A stretch of DNA of 64,000 nt. Origin: Conchocele bisecta. Its lineage: Eukaryota > Mollusca > Bivalvia > Lucinida > Thyasiridae. Each line of letters begins with the position of its first letter. The stretch's first letter is position 1. The notes under the pieces are model-generated. The model was not told the origin of the DNA. It was given only the letters and a program-made list of their open reading frames with translations, and ran no database searches. Location: the NCBI GenBank assembly GCA_029237695.1, contig CM055279.1, forward strand, positions 558,001 to 622,000, in the 5' to 3' direction. Positions 18,602-33,600 of the stretch are shown here, piece after piece. A program made the position numbers and the translations under genes.

Positions 18602-21600
18602 GTACGACTGTCATGTCCATGTATTGATAGTGCTGCGCATTGGTTACATAAATATAATTTATGGCGGGTCCTGTCAGAATCAATTCAAACATACATATAT
18701 TTCTGGTCCTGTTATTGCTAAGGCACTGTCTCAAATTTAGATAAATTTATACCTCGTAACTCATGTTAGCGTAAAAATTATTATAGATGAACATTTAGTC
18801 TGAATCAAAATAGGCCGTCAGCCAGAAATGGAAAACCCCTCCCCTCCCCCTGTGGGATTTTTCTGAAACTACATTAAATTACGAGTTCTATGCCGTATGT
18901 CTGCGCTCTGTAACACGCTGGATGAATGTTTGGCACGATTTTGAAGTATACCACCTTCGGACTTTTCGCAATTGTGAAAATCACATTTTTCATTGAAAAT
19001 CAACTTTTTTTTATCATTAGAAACAACTGATATGGCAGTTTTGTATGTTTTCTGATGTGTTCATAGCTGTCCATTTCGCGCACCTGCAGGTTAAAATTAT
19101 CTCCCCTGTCGAGGAGAACTGCGGGAAATCTGACCCGTTTCCCAATCCAATCTCTAAATCAAATTTAAATGTAGATTTATAATGGTAAATGTTCATTAAC
19201 AAATATTCTTATCACAATTCAGTATTTTCATAGTTTTAAATATGAAATATTCTGGCATAACAATGATGTATTTTAGAGAAAAATGTATCGAGACACCCCA
19301 AACATATCGGGTCACGTGACTAGTGTTACATCATGCCGACTTCCAGAATGGAATAATATTCAATTAAATAATATCTGCTAATTCAGATGAAGAATTTTGC
19401 ACGTTTTGTTACCCCACCCACTGAATTTCAATGGCAAAACACCTACCTTAATAACTCCATAAAAATATGGTACTTTTGTTCGTGTCAATGGTACCTAGTA
19501 GTGTTCCTTAGACATGTTAATTGCATATATGCCTATTATCTGATGTCTGCAGTCTTTGATACAATGTTAAACCCATAGTATTTTTCACCATTCCCCACCC
19601 ACACATTTTACAATGGGAATTTTACATGTAATTTATGTTATGCACTGTCACTTACTTATAAATTGTTAAATGCTTATGCAACTACTTGGGCATTTGGTAG
19701 CTATCCGTGCACACTTCAGATACAGTGTGTCTGAGTGTTTGTCTGTCTGTCCGTCCGCTTCAAATTTTCTTAGTGATGGTAACAACTACGCTACATGTCT
19801 CATTATGCAAATCTCTCTCGGTGTCTATTAATTTTATCAATGTTGATTGTACTTACTAGTGTTCGCAATATATAGCGAATGCCCATATTCTGATTACATA
19901 ATGTCTGCAGCAGATGATGCACTGTCAAAACAAAGTAGTTTTAACTATATATTCCCCACTGAATTTACAATGACCATTTTACATGCACTCATTTTTGTCG
20001 CGCCCGCTTGCGGAAAGCGCGATATAGTCGGCTCTTTGGCGTACGTACGTACGTACGTACGTGTGTCCGGACCGTCCGTCCGGGCACACATTAGGGTACT
20101 TATGTGGCTAGCCCCATAGGGTTATGGACTTGGTAAAGGATAGGGTCGGTTACAATTAGCCACCTAAAAATCGTTTTATGTGGCTAAAAATCGTTTTATG
20201 TGGCTAATATTTAACATGTGATAAGCCACATAAGTATAGTAATGTAAGAACGTCCGTCCGTCCGTCCGTCCGTCCGTCCGGCCTCATAAATTTAGGAGCT
20301 AACTCTTTGATATTTAGGAGCTAACCCTTTGATCTTTTATATAGCGGTGCCTCATAACTCCCAAATGTTTGAACGTCCGTCCGTCCGTCCGTCCGTCCGT
20401 CCGTCCGTCTGGGCACACATTAGGGTACTTATGTGGCTAGCCCTACAGTGTTATGGACTTGGTAAAGGATAGGGTTGGTTACAATTAGCCACCTAAAAAA
20501 TCCTTTTATGTGGCTAAAAATCGTTTTATGTGGCTAATATTTAACATGTGATAAGCCACATAAGTATAGTACTGTAAGAACGTCCGTCCGTCCGTCCGTC
20601 CGTCCGTCCGGGCACACATTAGGGTACTTATGTGGCTAGCCCCACAGGGTTATGGACTTGTTAAAGGATAGGGTTGGTTACAATTAGCCACCTAAAAAAT
20701 AGTTTTATGTGGCTAAAAATCGTTTTATGTGGCTAATATTTAACATGTGATAAGCCACATAAGTATCCTAATGTAAGAACGTCCATCCGTCCGTCCGTCC
20801 GGGCACACATTAGGGTACTTATGTGGCTAGCCCCACAGGGTTATGGACTTGGTAAAGGATAGGGTTGGTTACAATTAGCCACCTAAAAAATCGTTTTATG
20901 TGGCTAAAAATCGTTTTATGTGGCTAATATTTAACATGTGATAAGCCACATAAGTATAGTAATGTAAGAACGTCCGTCCGTCCGTCCGTCCGTCCGTCCG
21001 TCCGTCCGTCCGTCCGTCCTTCCTTCCTTCCGTCCGTCCGTCCGTCCGTCCGTCCGTCCGGGCACACATTAGGGTACTTATGTGGCTAGCCCCACAGGGT
21101 TATGGACTTGGTAAAGGATAGGGTTGGTTACAATTAGCCACCTAAAAAATCCTTTTATGTGGCTAAAAATTAACATGTGATAAGCCACATAAGTATAATA
21201 CTGTAAGAACGTCCGTCCGTCCGTCCGTCACACTTTTCGGTTAACCAATTTGTCACAGTTTCTCAAATATGCTGCAGGTGGCATCTGCGTTCGACAGACG
21301 CATTTCTTGTTGGTTAAGTTTTTTGGTTAAGTTTTTTGGTTAAGTTTTTTGGTTAAGTTTTTTGGTTTTTGTTATACTATATCTCTGGAACTGCTTTGCC
21401 CATTACCATGAAACTTCACATGGGTGTTTATCATCATCTATATTTTCATTCTACCCGCCTCCCGTGCGGCCCCTGTGCCCAATGTCAAGGTCAAATTACT
21501 TTGATGTTTTTGGTTAAGTTTTTTGGTTAAAGTTTTTGGTTAAGTTTTTTAGTTAAAGTTTTTTGTTATACTATATTTCTGCAACTGCTTTACCCATTAC

Positions 21601-24600
21601 CTTGAAACTTCACATGGGTGTTTTATCATCATCTATATTTTCATTCTACCCCCCTCCCGTGCGGCCCCTGTGCCCAATGTCAAGGTCAAATTACTTTGAA
21701 GTTTTTGGTTAAGTTTTTTGGTTAAAGTTTTTGGTTAAGTGTTTTGGTTAAGTTTTTTGGTTAAAGTTTTTCGTTATACTATATCTCTGCAACTGCTTTG
21801 CCCATTACCTTGAAACTTCACATGGGTGTTTATCATCATCTATATTTTCATTCTACCCCCCTCCCGTTCGGCCCCTGTGCCCAATGTCAAGGTCAAAATT
21901 AAACTTTTTGAGTTTTTGGTTAAGTTTTTTGGTTAAAGTTTTTGGTTAAGTTTTTTGGTTAAAAGTCTTTCGTTATACTATATCTCTGCAACTGCTTTGC
22001 CCATTACCTTGAAACTTCACATGGGTGTTTATCATCATCTATATTTTCATTCTACCCCACTCCCGTGCGGCCCCTGTGCCCAATGTCAAGGTCAAATTAC
22101 TTTTGTTTGAAGTTTTTGGTAAAGTTTTTTTTCGCGCCTGCTTGCGGAAAGCGCGATATAGTCGGCACTTTGGCATACGTACGTACGTACGTGTGTCCGG
22201 TTAAAGTTTTTGGTTAAGTTTTTTGGTTAAAGTTTTTTGTTATACTATATCTTTTTGTTTAGTGTCCATGCCTCGCCACAAGGCACGACATGCAGGCCGC
22301 GGCCATCTAGTTCTTACTTTATGCGCTGCCAGATACTTATGAAAGGTTCATATGAACTATGTAGCTACTAACACCTGTATATGTGGATGTGACTCGAGAA
22401 ATGGGGCTTATGGGTTTTGTGACCAATGTTGATCCTGATCAGCCTGTGTATGCGCACAGTCTGCTCAGGGTCTGCACTGTTCGCCATTTTATCAGTGAAA
22501 CACCCATCATGCTTCTAACAAGCATGATATATCGTTCGCAGTGTACAGGAGTGTGCTATTTGATCAGGAGCCACACTGGTCGCAAATCCCATAAACCCCA
22601 TTTCTCCTGTCACAACCACATATTAGTTATCCATTTCAGATACAGAACGAATGTCTGTTCGTCTCTCTATATGCCCATTTCCTATTTATGCAACCACCAA
22701 GACAATTACCATGTTTACCATGTTGTGTATTCCAACATGAACGTCTCTGATACATATAAGTATTAATCTCAGCTGTGGACAGGCCTTTAAACACCATTAA
22801 GTAAAACAAATAACTAAATATAATTATTACTGTCGATAGTAGGTACTAATTTGCAAACTGGTTATAGAAAATATACCTTTTCTACCAGGCTGAATGGATG
22901 AATTGTAGCACACATTACTCCATGTATGACACAGTAAATACAAAATACAGAATATTAAGATAGCTGTAAATATTACGAGCAAGCTAAGCTGGAGTAAAAA
23001 CAGGACAAATATATTGTTATACACTTTCAAAATGACAGCCAGCAAGTAAATGAGCTTGTGTGACATAAAAATAAAATCAGGCAGTAGAACCGATGAAACT
23101 GAGATATATCCCGGTTCCACATAATGTACACACTATTTATCGTGCTTTCCAATAATATTCCCTCGACCTATTCCGAGTCATCAGCAGGAACTGGATTCAA
23201 ATGTGTAGTTGGCACCTGTACTTATAAAATCATGTATATAGTAAAAATGTATAACTTGTATAACTTACTGAACTACAGGATGTGTCATACGAGAAAGTGT
23301 GTGTTCCAATGTGTATGACCGTCATCCATTACCAGTGTAAGTGCACACCAGTGCATGCATCATGGCCATTGCCTAATGCATGTAGGTATATTGCTACATT
23401 AGTCTTATTTGAGAGGCACCCATGACGATATTGTATTTTATAAGTGGGGCGTTGTAAGTAAATATTTAACCATGAATTCATAATAGTGACATTTGATAAC
23501 CTGTAAGGTTGATATACCATTTCATAATTTTCATATAAACAAAGACATTGAAAGTGCATGATCTTTCTAAAAATGTGATAAGCCACATAAGTATCCTAAT
23601 GTAAGAACGTCCATCCGTCCGTCCGTCCGGGCACACATTAGGGTACTTATGTGGCTAGCCCCACAGGGTTATGGACTTGGTAAAGGATAGGGTTGGTTAC
23701 AATTAGCCACCTAAAAAATCGTTTTATGTGGCTAAAAATCGTTTTATGTGTGGCTAATATTTAACATGTGATAAGCCACATAAGTATAGTAATGTAAGAA
23801 CGTCCGTCCGTCCGTCCGTCCGTCCGTCCGTCCGTCCTTCCTTCCTTCCTTCCTTCCGTCCGTCCGTCCGTCCGTCCGGGCACACATTAGGGTACTTATG
23901 TGGCTAGCCCCACAGGGTTATGGACTTGGTAAAGGATAGGGTTGGTTACAATTAGCCACCTAAAAAATCCTTTTATGTGGCTAAAAATTAACATGTGATA
24001 AGCCACATAAGTATAATACTGTAAGAACGTCCGTCCGTCCGTCCGTCACACTTTTCGGTTAACCAATTTGTCACAGTTTCTCAAATATGCTGCAGGTGGC
24101 ATCTGCGTTCGACAGACGCATTTCTTGTTGGTTAAGTTTTTTGGTTAAGTTTTTTGGTTAAAGTTTTTTGTTATACTATATCTCTGGAACTGCTTTGCCC
24201 ATTACCATGAAACTTCACATGGGTGTTTATCATCATCTATATTTTCATTCTACCCGCCTCCCGTGCGGCCCCTGTGCCCAATGTCAAGGTCAAATTACTT
24301 TGAAGTTTTTGGTTAAGTTTTTTGGTTAAAGTTTTTGGTTAAGTTTTTTAGTTAAAGTTTTTTGTTATACTATATTTCTGCAACTGCTTTACCCATTACC
24401 TTGAAACTTCACATGGGTGTTTTATCATCATCTATATTTTCATTCTACCCCCTCCCGTGCGGCCCCTGTGCCCAATGTCAAGGTCAAATTACTTTGAAGT
24501 TTTTGGTTAAGTTTTTTGGTTAAGTTTTTGGTTAAGTGTTTTGGTTAAGTTTTTTGGTTAAAGTTTTTCGTTATACTATATCTCTGCAACTGCTTTGCCC

Positions 24601-27600
24601 ATTACCTTGAAACTTCACATGGGTGTTTATCATCATCTATATTTTCATTCTACCCGCCTCCCGTGCGGCCCCTGTGCCCAATGTCAAGGTCAAATTACTT
24701 TGAAGTTTTTGGTTAAAGTTTTTTTCGCGCCTGCTTGCGGAAAGCGCGATATAGTCGGCACTTTGGCATACGTACGTACGTACGTGTGTCCGGTTAAAGT
24801 TTTTGGTTAAGTTTTTTGGTTAAAGTTTTTTGTTATACTATATCTTTTTGTTTAGTGTCCATGCCTCGCCACAAGGCACGACATGCAGGCCGCGGCCATC
24901 TAGTTCTTACTTTATGCGCTGCCAGATACTTATGAAAGGTTCATATGAACTATGTAGCTACTAACACCTGTATATGTGGATGTGACTCGAGAAATGGGGC
25001 TTATGGGTTTTGTGACCAATGTTGATCCTGATCAGCCTGTGTATGCGCACAGTCTGCTCAGGGTCTGCACTGTTCGCCATTTTATCAGTGAAACACCCAT
25101 CATGCTTCTAACAAGCATGATATATCGTTCGCAGTGTACAGGAGTGTGCTATTTGATCAGGAGCCACACTGGTCGCAAATCCCATAAACCCCATTTCTCC
25201 TGTCACAACCACATATTAGTTATCCATTTCAGATACAGAACGAATGTCTGTTCGTCTCTCTATATGCCCATTTCCTATTTATGCAACCACCAAGACAATT
25301 ACCATGTTTACCATGTTGTGTATTCCAACATGAACGTCTCTGATACATATAAGTATTAATCTCAGCTGTGGACAGGCCTTTAAACACCATTAAGTAAAAC
25401 AAATAACTAAATATAATTATTACTGTCGATAGTAGGTACTAATTTGCAAACTGGTTATAGAAAATATACCTTTTCTACCAGGCTGAATGGATGAATTGTA
25501 GCACACATTACTCCATGTATGACACAGTAAATACTAAAATACAGAATATTAAGATAGCTGTAAATATTACGAGCAAGCTAAGCTGGAGTAAAACAGGACA
25601 AATATATTGTTATACACTTTCAAAATGACAGCCAGCAAGTAAATGAGCTTGTGTGACATAAAAATAAAATCAGGCAGTAGAACCGATGAAACTGAGATAT
25701 ATCCCGGTTCCACATAATGTACACACTATTTATCGTGCTTTCCAATAATATTCCCTCGACCTATTCCGAGTCATCAGCAGGAACTGGATTCAAATGTGTA
25801 GTTGGCACCTGTACTTATAAAATCATGTATATAGTAAAAATGTATAACTTGTATAACTTACTGAACTACAGGATGTGTCATACGAGAAAGTGTGTGTTCC
25901 AATGTGTATGACCGTCATCCATTACCAGTGTAAGTGCACACCAGTGCATGCATCATGGCCATTGCCTAATGCATGTAGGTATATTGCTACATTAGTCTTA
26001 TTTGAGAGGCACCCATGACGATATTGTATTTTATAAGTGGGGCGTTGTAAGTAAATATTTAACCATGAATTCATAATAGTGACATTTGATAACCTGTAAG
26101 GTTGATATACCATTTCATAATTTTCATATAAACAAAGACATTGAAAGTGCATGATCTTTCTAAAAATGTGATAAGCCACATAAGTATCCTAATGTAAGAA
26201 CGTCCATCCGTCCGTCCGTCCGGGCACACATTAGGGTACTTATGTGGCTAGCCCCACAGGGTTATGGACTTGGTAAAGGATAGGGTTGGTTACAATTAGC
26301 CACCTAAAAAATCGTTTTATGTGGCTAAAAATCGTTTTATGTGGCTAATATTTAACATGTGATAAGCCACATAAGTATAGTAATGTAAGAACGTCCGTCC
26401 GTCCGTCCGTCCGTCCGTCCGTCCTTCCTTCCTTCCTTCCTTCCGTCCGTCCGTCCGTCCGTCCGGGCACACATTAGGGTACTTATGTGGCTAGCCCCAC
26501 AGGGTTATGGACTTGGTAAAGGATAGGGTTGGTTACAATTAGCCACCTAAAAAATCCTTTTATGTGGCTAAAAATTAACATGTGATAAGCCACATAAGTA
26601 TAATACTGTAAGAACGTCCGTCCGTCCGTCCGTCACACTTTTCGGTTAACCAATTTGTCACAGTTTCTCAAATATGCTGCAGGTGGCCTGCGTTCGACAG
26701 ACGCTTTTCGGTGCATTGCGTTGAGAACCTTGTTTTTTGGTTAAGTTTTTTGGTTAAGTTTTTTGGTTAAAGTTTTTTGTTATACTATATCTCTGGAACT
26801 GCTTTGCCCATTACCATGAAACTTCACATGGGTGTTTATCATCATCTATATTTTCATTCTACCCGCCTCCCGTGCGGCCCCTGTGCCCAATGTCAAGGTC
26901 AAATTACTTTGAAGTTTTTGGTTAAGTTTTTTGGTTAAAGTTTTTGGTTAAGTTTTTTAGTTAAAGTTTTTTGTTATACTATATTTCTGCAACTGCTTTA
27001 CCCATTACCTTGAAACTTCACATGGGTGTTTTATCATCATCTATATTTTCATTCTACCCCCCTCCCGTGCGGCCCCTGTGCCCAATGTCAAGGTCAAATT
27101 ACTTTGAAGTTTTTGGTTAAGTTTTTTGGTTAAAGTTTTTGGTTAAGTGTTTTGGTTAAGTTTTTTGGTTAAAGTTTTTCGTTATACTATATCTCTGCAA
27201 CTGCTTTGCCCATTACCTTGAAACTTCACATGGGTGTTTATCATCATCTATATTTTCATTCTACCCCCCTCCCGTTCGGCCCCTGTGCCCAATGTCAAGG
27301 TCAAATTACTTTGAAGTTTTTGGTTAAGTTTTTTGGTTAAAGTTTTTGGTTAAGTTTTTTGGTTAAAGTCTTTCGTTATACTATATCTCTGCAACTGCTT
27401 TGCCCATTACCTTGAAACTTCACATGGGTGTTTATCATCATCTATATTTTCATTCTACCCCACTCCCGTGCGGCCCCTGTGCCCAATGTCAAGGTCAAAT
27501 TACTTTGAAGTTTTTGGTTAAAGTTTTTTTCGCGCCTGCTTGCGGAAAGCGCGATATAGTCGGCACTTTGGCATACGTACGTACGTACGTGTGTCCGGTT

Positions 27601-30600
27601 AAAGTTTTTGGTTAAGTTTTTTGGTTAAAGTTTTTTGTTATACTATATCTTTTTGTTTAGTGTCCATGCCTCGCCACAAGGCACGACATGCAGGCCGCGG
27701 CCATCTAGTTCTTACTTTATGCGCTGCCAGATACTTATGAAAGGTTCATATGAACTATGTAGCTACTAACACCTGTATATGTGGATGTGACTCGAGAAAT
27801 GGGGCTTATGGGTTTTGTGACCAATGTTGATCCTGATCAGCCTGTGTATGCGCACAGTCTGCTCAGGGTCTGCACTGTTCGCCATTTTATCAGTGAAACA
27901 CCCATCATGCTTCTAACAAGCATGATATATCGTTCGCAGTGTACAGGAGTGTGCTATTTGATCAGGAGCCACACTGGTCGCAAATCCCATAAACCCCATT
28001 TCTCCTGTCACAACCACATATTAGTTATCCATTTCAGATACAGAACGAATGTCTGTTCGTCTCTCTATATGCCCATTTCCTATTTATGCAACCACCAAGA
28101 CAATTACCATGTTTACCATGTTGTGTATTCCAAATGAACGTCTCTGATACATATAAGTATTAATCTCAGCTGTGGACAGGCCTTTAAACACCATTAAGTA
28201 AAACAAATAACTAAATATAATTATTACTGTCGATAGTAGGTACTAATTTGCAAACTGGTTATAGAAAATATACCTTTTCTACCAGGCTGAATGGATGAAT
28301 TGTAGCACACATTACTCCATGTATGACACAGTAAATACTAAAATACAGAATATTAAGATAGCTGTAAATATTACGAGCAAGCTAAGCTGGAGTAAAACAG
28401 GACAAATATATTGTTATACACTTTCAAAATGACAGCCAGCAAGTAAATGAGCTTGTGTGACATAAAAATAAAATCAGGCAGTAGAACCGATGAAACTGAG
28501 ATATATCCCGGTTCCACATAATGTACACACTATTTATCGTGCTTTCCAATAATATTCCCTCGACCTATTCCGAGTCATCAGCAGGAACTGGATTCAAATG
28601 TGTAGTTGGCACCTGTACTTATAAAATCATGTATATAGTAAAAATGTATAACTTGTATAACTTACTGAACTACAGGATGTGTCATACGAGAAAGTGTGTG
28701 TTCCAATGTGTATGACCGTCATCCATTACCAGTGTAAGTGCACACCAGTGCATGCATCATGGCCATTGCCTAATGCATGTAGGTATATTGCTACATTAGT
28801 CTTATTTGAGAGGCACCCATGACGATATTGTATTTTATAAGTGGGGCGTTGTAAGTAAATATTTAACCATGAATTCATAATAGTGACATTTGATAACCTG
28901 TAAGGTTGATATACCATTTCATAATTTTCATATAAACAAAGACATTGAAAGTGCATGATCTTTCTAAAAGCATGCATATGCTCTTCAAATATGTTCACTA
29001 TATTAATATAGCTGGTATGTACGCATACATAAACTATTTTGTTCAATATATATCAACATTTGGTGTTCTTAATTATAGCACACATGTTATTTTTATGCCT
29101 GTTGTGTCAAATTACAAATATTTATATATACAAACCAACATTAGTATATATGTAGTCTGAAAAAGCCATTCCGTGATATTCAAACATCAATCTATTCCAG
29201 TTTAAGAAGTATGCACATCTACCATGTGTAGCCATACACACTCATAGGACCATCAATATACTTTTAAATCCCCATGAATGATAACGTATCTCCATAACAT
29301 ATTATGCAATGTATCAAAATGTTCATCTAAACGATATCACACAGCCTCTATCAAGACACATTACATTTTGGATTTTACTATGAAATTGAATTATTGTCTA
29401 CATGTCATTCTAACTATTTACACATGCGGTAAGGATCAGGTTTGTGGAAGGCGTTTTCTGCCGCATTGTGTGTTTTGCTAGCTCTTTGGGGTCGTCTGAA
29501 TATATATTTCTCTATTTGACAACATGTAATGTCATTCTAATGATCAAGCAACTCTGTAATCATGTCCCATGTGTACATTTATTTACTGAATGCAGAATTA
29601 TATTTACATTGTAACTGTTTAGCACATACATACCACACATAGTTTGTAGTTAATAGACACGTATTTGCCCCCATATACCCCTATGTGGCATTGAATCCGC
29701 ATAACAATCCCTATGGTTGTCTTTCAAATTTATTACATCGCTGATAGACAATCATATTCCATTACTATAGCAACCAGATACATGTATTTGAGTATATGTC
29801 ATGGGCTAGCAGAGTTTGGTGTCATCGCAAGATGCGGGACCTCCTCGGGCTAAGGGTATTATCAACTATTTTTTAGCAATTTAAGCTGTATTAAAAGTGT
29901 ACATATAGATCCGTAAATATCACATCTCCAAATTGCAAAAGCGACCATGTTGATGGTCATTTTGAAACTGATGGACAGTCATGGTGACACTGCATATGGT
30001 TAAGTTTTTGGTGTATTAGTTTCTATAACGTTTAATTAGAAGAATGAATACAGCACATGTAATGGTTAATGTAGAACAGATTACATCAGTGACTGCATGA
30101 ATATATCGTTACCATGTATTTTATTTATTTTCAAACTCACGACCAAAGGTTAATTTAAATTATTGTCACATGTGAAGACATATGCGTGATGCTTAATGTG
30201 GGAGAAAGCCATGCATGTTTGCAATAAGCATACCCATGCCATTCATGCTACCATACTACATACTGCCCTGGCCAATGATCACCATGCTCACTTAATTGTC
30301 AGAAGTGTGCTCGTTAACAATACTATTGTATTCCTTGTCAACAGTCAATCTATATTGGACACACTTTTAAACAGTTCTTCAATACTCAAACTGATTGAAA
30401 TACATCCGTATTTGTCTTTGGAAATAAGCAGAATATCACACTATATACATAACAATGTTAGTGTTGTTTAAATACTGAAAACTGCAGCTTCATCATCAAT
30501 AATATTGAACATCTGATCATTTTGGCAGCCATTTTGAATATATATTATTGCATTGCATATCTGGATATGTATATGTTATCAACTGATTTGATTTGTATAC

Positions 30601-33600
30601 CTCAAACTGGTATGTATACAGGTAATAGGTGCATGAAATGCTGTTTATAATAACTCCATACAGAAAAGAATAGAACAAAACAAGAACATTTTGGCGGCCA
30701 TTTTGACTGTTCTGACAATTGTGGAAGGCTATTGCATCACTGTCTCCTGTATTTTCCATTTATATGTGAGGGAAAGCAATGTATGTGTTTCAACTTTATG
30801 AATGTCTGTGTTTGCTCGTAACAGAACACGACTCGCAGAAAAATGTTGTAAAACAGCCTATTTCGGCAGCCATTTTGAAATATATTGCCATTTACGGGTG
30901 TAATTAAATGTAAGATGTATTCTAAATCATTTTACATTCAAATTGTCACTTAATTATAGCAATTTACCTGGTTAATATTGATCAGATTGAAAGTTAACAG
31001 TCCTTTATAAAACAATATAATACTGTTTGGCGGCCATCTTGTAAAATGGCCACCATTTGTTTATCCAGCGGTTTTTTGAGCGCTGACAACCAGGATTGAT
31101 AGACAATAGGCTACTGAATCCGAAAATCATACTCACCAAAAATCCCACATTGGGGGGGGGGGGGGGGGGGGGGTGGGGGTTATTGCTGGCCCAAGGTCTA
31201 ACCTATGTTATCTGCAAAAATACCGGACATCTATTGGTTCACATTTTTAATCTTCTAAAATCTCGTATAACTTCTTTGGTGCGAGGTATCGCAAAATTGC
31301 ACAAAAATAACCAAAAACATCATGCTGCAGAAAACAACGGACCGACAAATATAGCATATTTGTCTTATTTTCCATGAAAACACATCTTGGGATTTCATTA
31401 GAATTGTCTCTGCTCCTTGATGTCTGTTGATGTGTAAACAGTAGTGCGATTTTATTTTACCCAATTAAAATTTTGAAATACCCAATTGCTTCAGAAATGA
31501 TGAAGTAACAATACTCAATTAGTAATTCCTTATCTGGAGCCCTGGCTAACATTTATATGGTTAAAAACGATATATAAATGTAGTAGTTATTTCCAAATAT
31601 TATGCCAATATTCATTTTCAGTCGGAAGATATTTAGTTTTATTTGGTTCCTGAAAAGTAGACAGCTTTGACTTACGAGGTTTTAGAAGAACAGCGACAAT
31701 GTGTTTCTTCGCTTTATGATTTGAAAATGATTTTTGTGTGTTTATTAAAGGATACGCAAATACTACCATAGATAAGGGACCATACATTCATTTTCATCCC
31801 AGCATAGACTGATAAACATTATATATGGCATGAAATCATACCACATTCCCTGATGATCGTGTTTGTGAACTAGTATATAGGTGCAGATGACAAAGTATCC
31901 AATACTGCATATTTGCTTTAAAACTTGATTAAAAAACCCTATGAAAATCAGAAGCTATATGGGACACACCATTGTCAATCGGGAATATGTCCGCAAGGTA
32001 CGAATATGTCTGCAGACATATTCGTACCTTGCAGACATATTCGCGATTGACAAATACAATTGTGTGCCTAATCCGACATCTGCATAATTTCATGAAGTTG
32101 ACAAAACTTTCAGAGTACATACGTATTTAATGAAATTACGCAGATGTCCGAAGGTACAAAATCACATGGCGGGTCTCATATTTAGTCTAATCTTGGCCTA
32201 CGTTGTTTGCCATTCAGTCACTGAAATCGCCTCACTGCCACGAGCGAAATTATTCTAATCTAACCATAATGAGTGAATGTACAACTGGACCTAGTATTTA
32301 ACCAAAACCTACAATTTCTCAAATTAAAAGTGTCATCAGGTACTGTACCCGTTCCACCCTGCGCCACGTTTTCTCTGATTCACAGAAGACGTGCGGTACG
32401 CGAGCATGGAGCCCGGACTGGTCAACTGTTCCTGGTACGTGAGCCAGTCGTGCTGTAAGAGGACAGAAGTGACGTCGGTGTTCTCGTCCAACATGCTCCC
32501 CCTATATCAGGCCAGCAAGGAGTGCCAGAACAGGATCAACTATATGATGTGTTACTTCTGTAGTCCGGAGCAGCACAGATGGTACCAAGGGTGAGTGGCA
32601 AATATCGATCACTGCCATTTAAAGTCCACATGTCACCACACATTAAAAAAATGGCCTTTTTAAATTCATGTGCACAAGGCAATTTCAATGTGTCCCTGGG
32701 GTATTTCATATGGCGATTGCTCCAAAAGAAACCAATCCCAACAATAATTCTAAAGATAATATTAACCCTTACACCGCTATCTTAATTTTTTTGTCGTCTG
32801 CTGTTTATTTTCTGTTTTCCATTTTTATCATCAAAAACATGCTTTGACAGCACTTTAGAATAATTTACAACATGCTTTGACAACATCCATTGGAAATGAT
32901 TCTGAAGTGCTGTCAAAACATATTTTTATTTAGAAATAAGGCAAGATATAAAAGCAACAGCAGACGACAATTGTTGTGAGTAGCGGTCTAAGGGTAAGTG
33001 GCACTCTTCCAGAAAATGAATTCCTCCTGTAGTCTGATAATGTGGATGTGTGACATGTGGACTTTAAAAGAATATTGCCAGTTAGCATGGTGAAAATTCA
33101 TTGATTGAATAGCGAACAGTGCAGATCCTCATCAGACTAGATGCATGCTCAGTCTGAAATGGATCTACACTGGTTGCAAAACCCATAAGCCTCAATTCTC
33201 CAGTCACAGCCACAATTATACATGACCCACTGGCACTATACCTCTTTTCATATGAAGAGTATAATTAGTGGAAGTTGGTGATACCCATGGTTCGTAAATG
33301 AACACACACTGAACACACAGTGAATGATGAGTTTTGCGGCCAGTGTAGATCCAGATCAGCCTGTGCATCTGCACAGTTTCATCAGGATCTGCACTGTTAC
33401 CATTCCATCAATGAAACTCCTGCGCTGCTTCGAACAACCAATATATATCTTTATCAGGCTACAAGAGTGTGCTATTTGATCAGGAGCTACACTTGTCACA
33501 AATCCCATAAGCCTCATTTCTCCACTCACAGCCATATATTACCTTGCTGCTGTAAGTATGTAAAACCTCAATTAGTGTAATCAATTAGTGTAATCAATTA

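Larger units (their letters stand above)
20745..23572. repeat. Tandem unit 1 of three (2828 bp)
   Basis: Starts at ATGTGATAAGCCACATAAG and ends after CATGATCTTTCTAAAA. Contains MITE/GTCC array, four sub-repeats of about 200 bp (21300-22130), a CGCG module, a palindromic MITE (22381-22621) and about 950 bp of single-copy-like sequence. The ORFs within recur unchanged in units 2 and 3. Confidence 0.9.

Noticed and set aside
22383..28137. Three identical 118-127 codon ORFs (MDVTREMGLMGF)
   Set aside because: They read through a palindromic MITE in each tandem unit; the same MITE elsewhere is full of stops.
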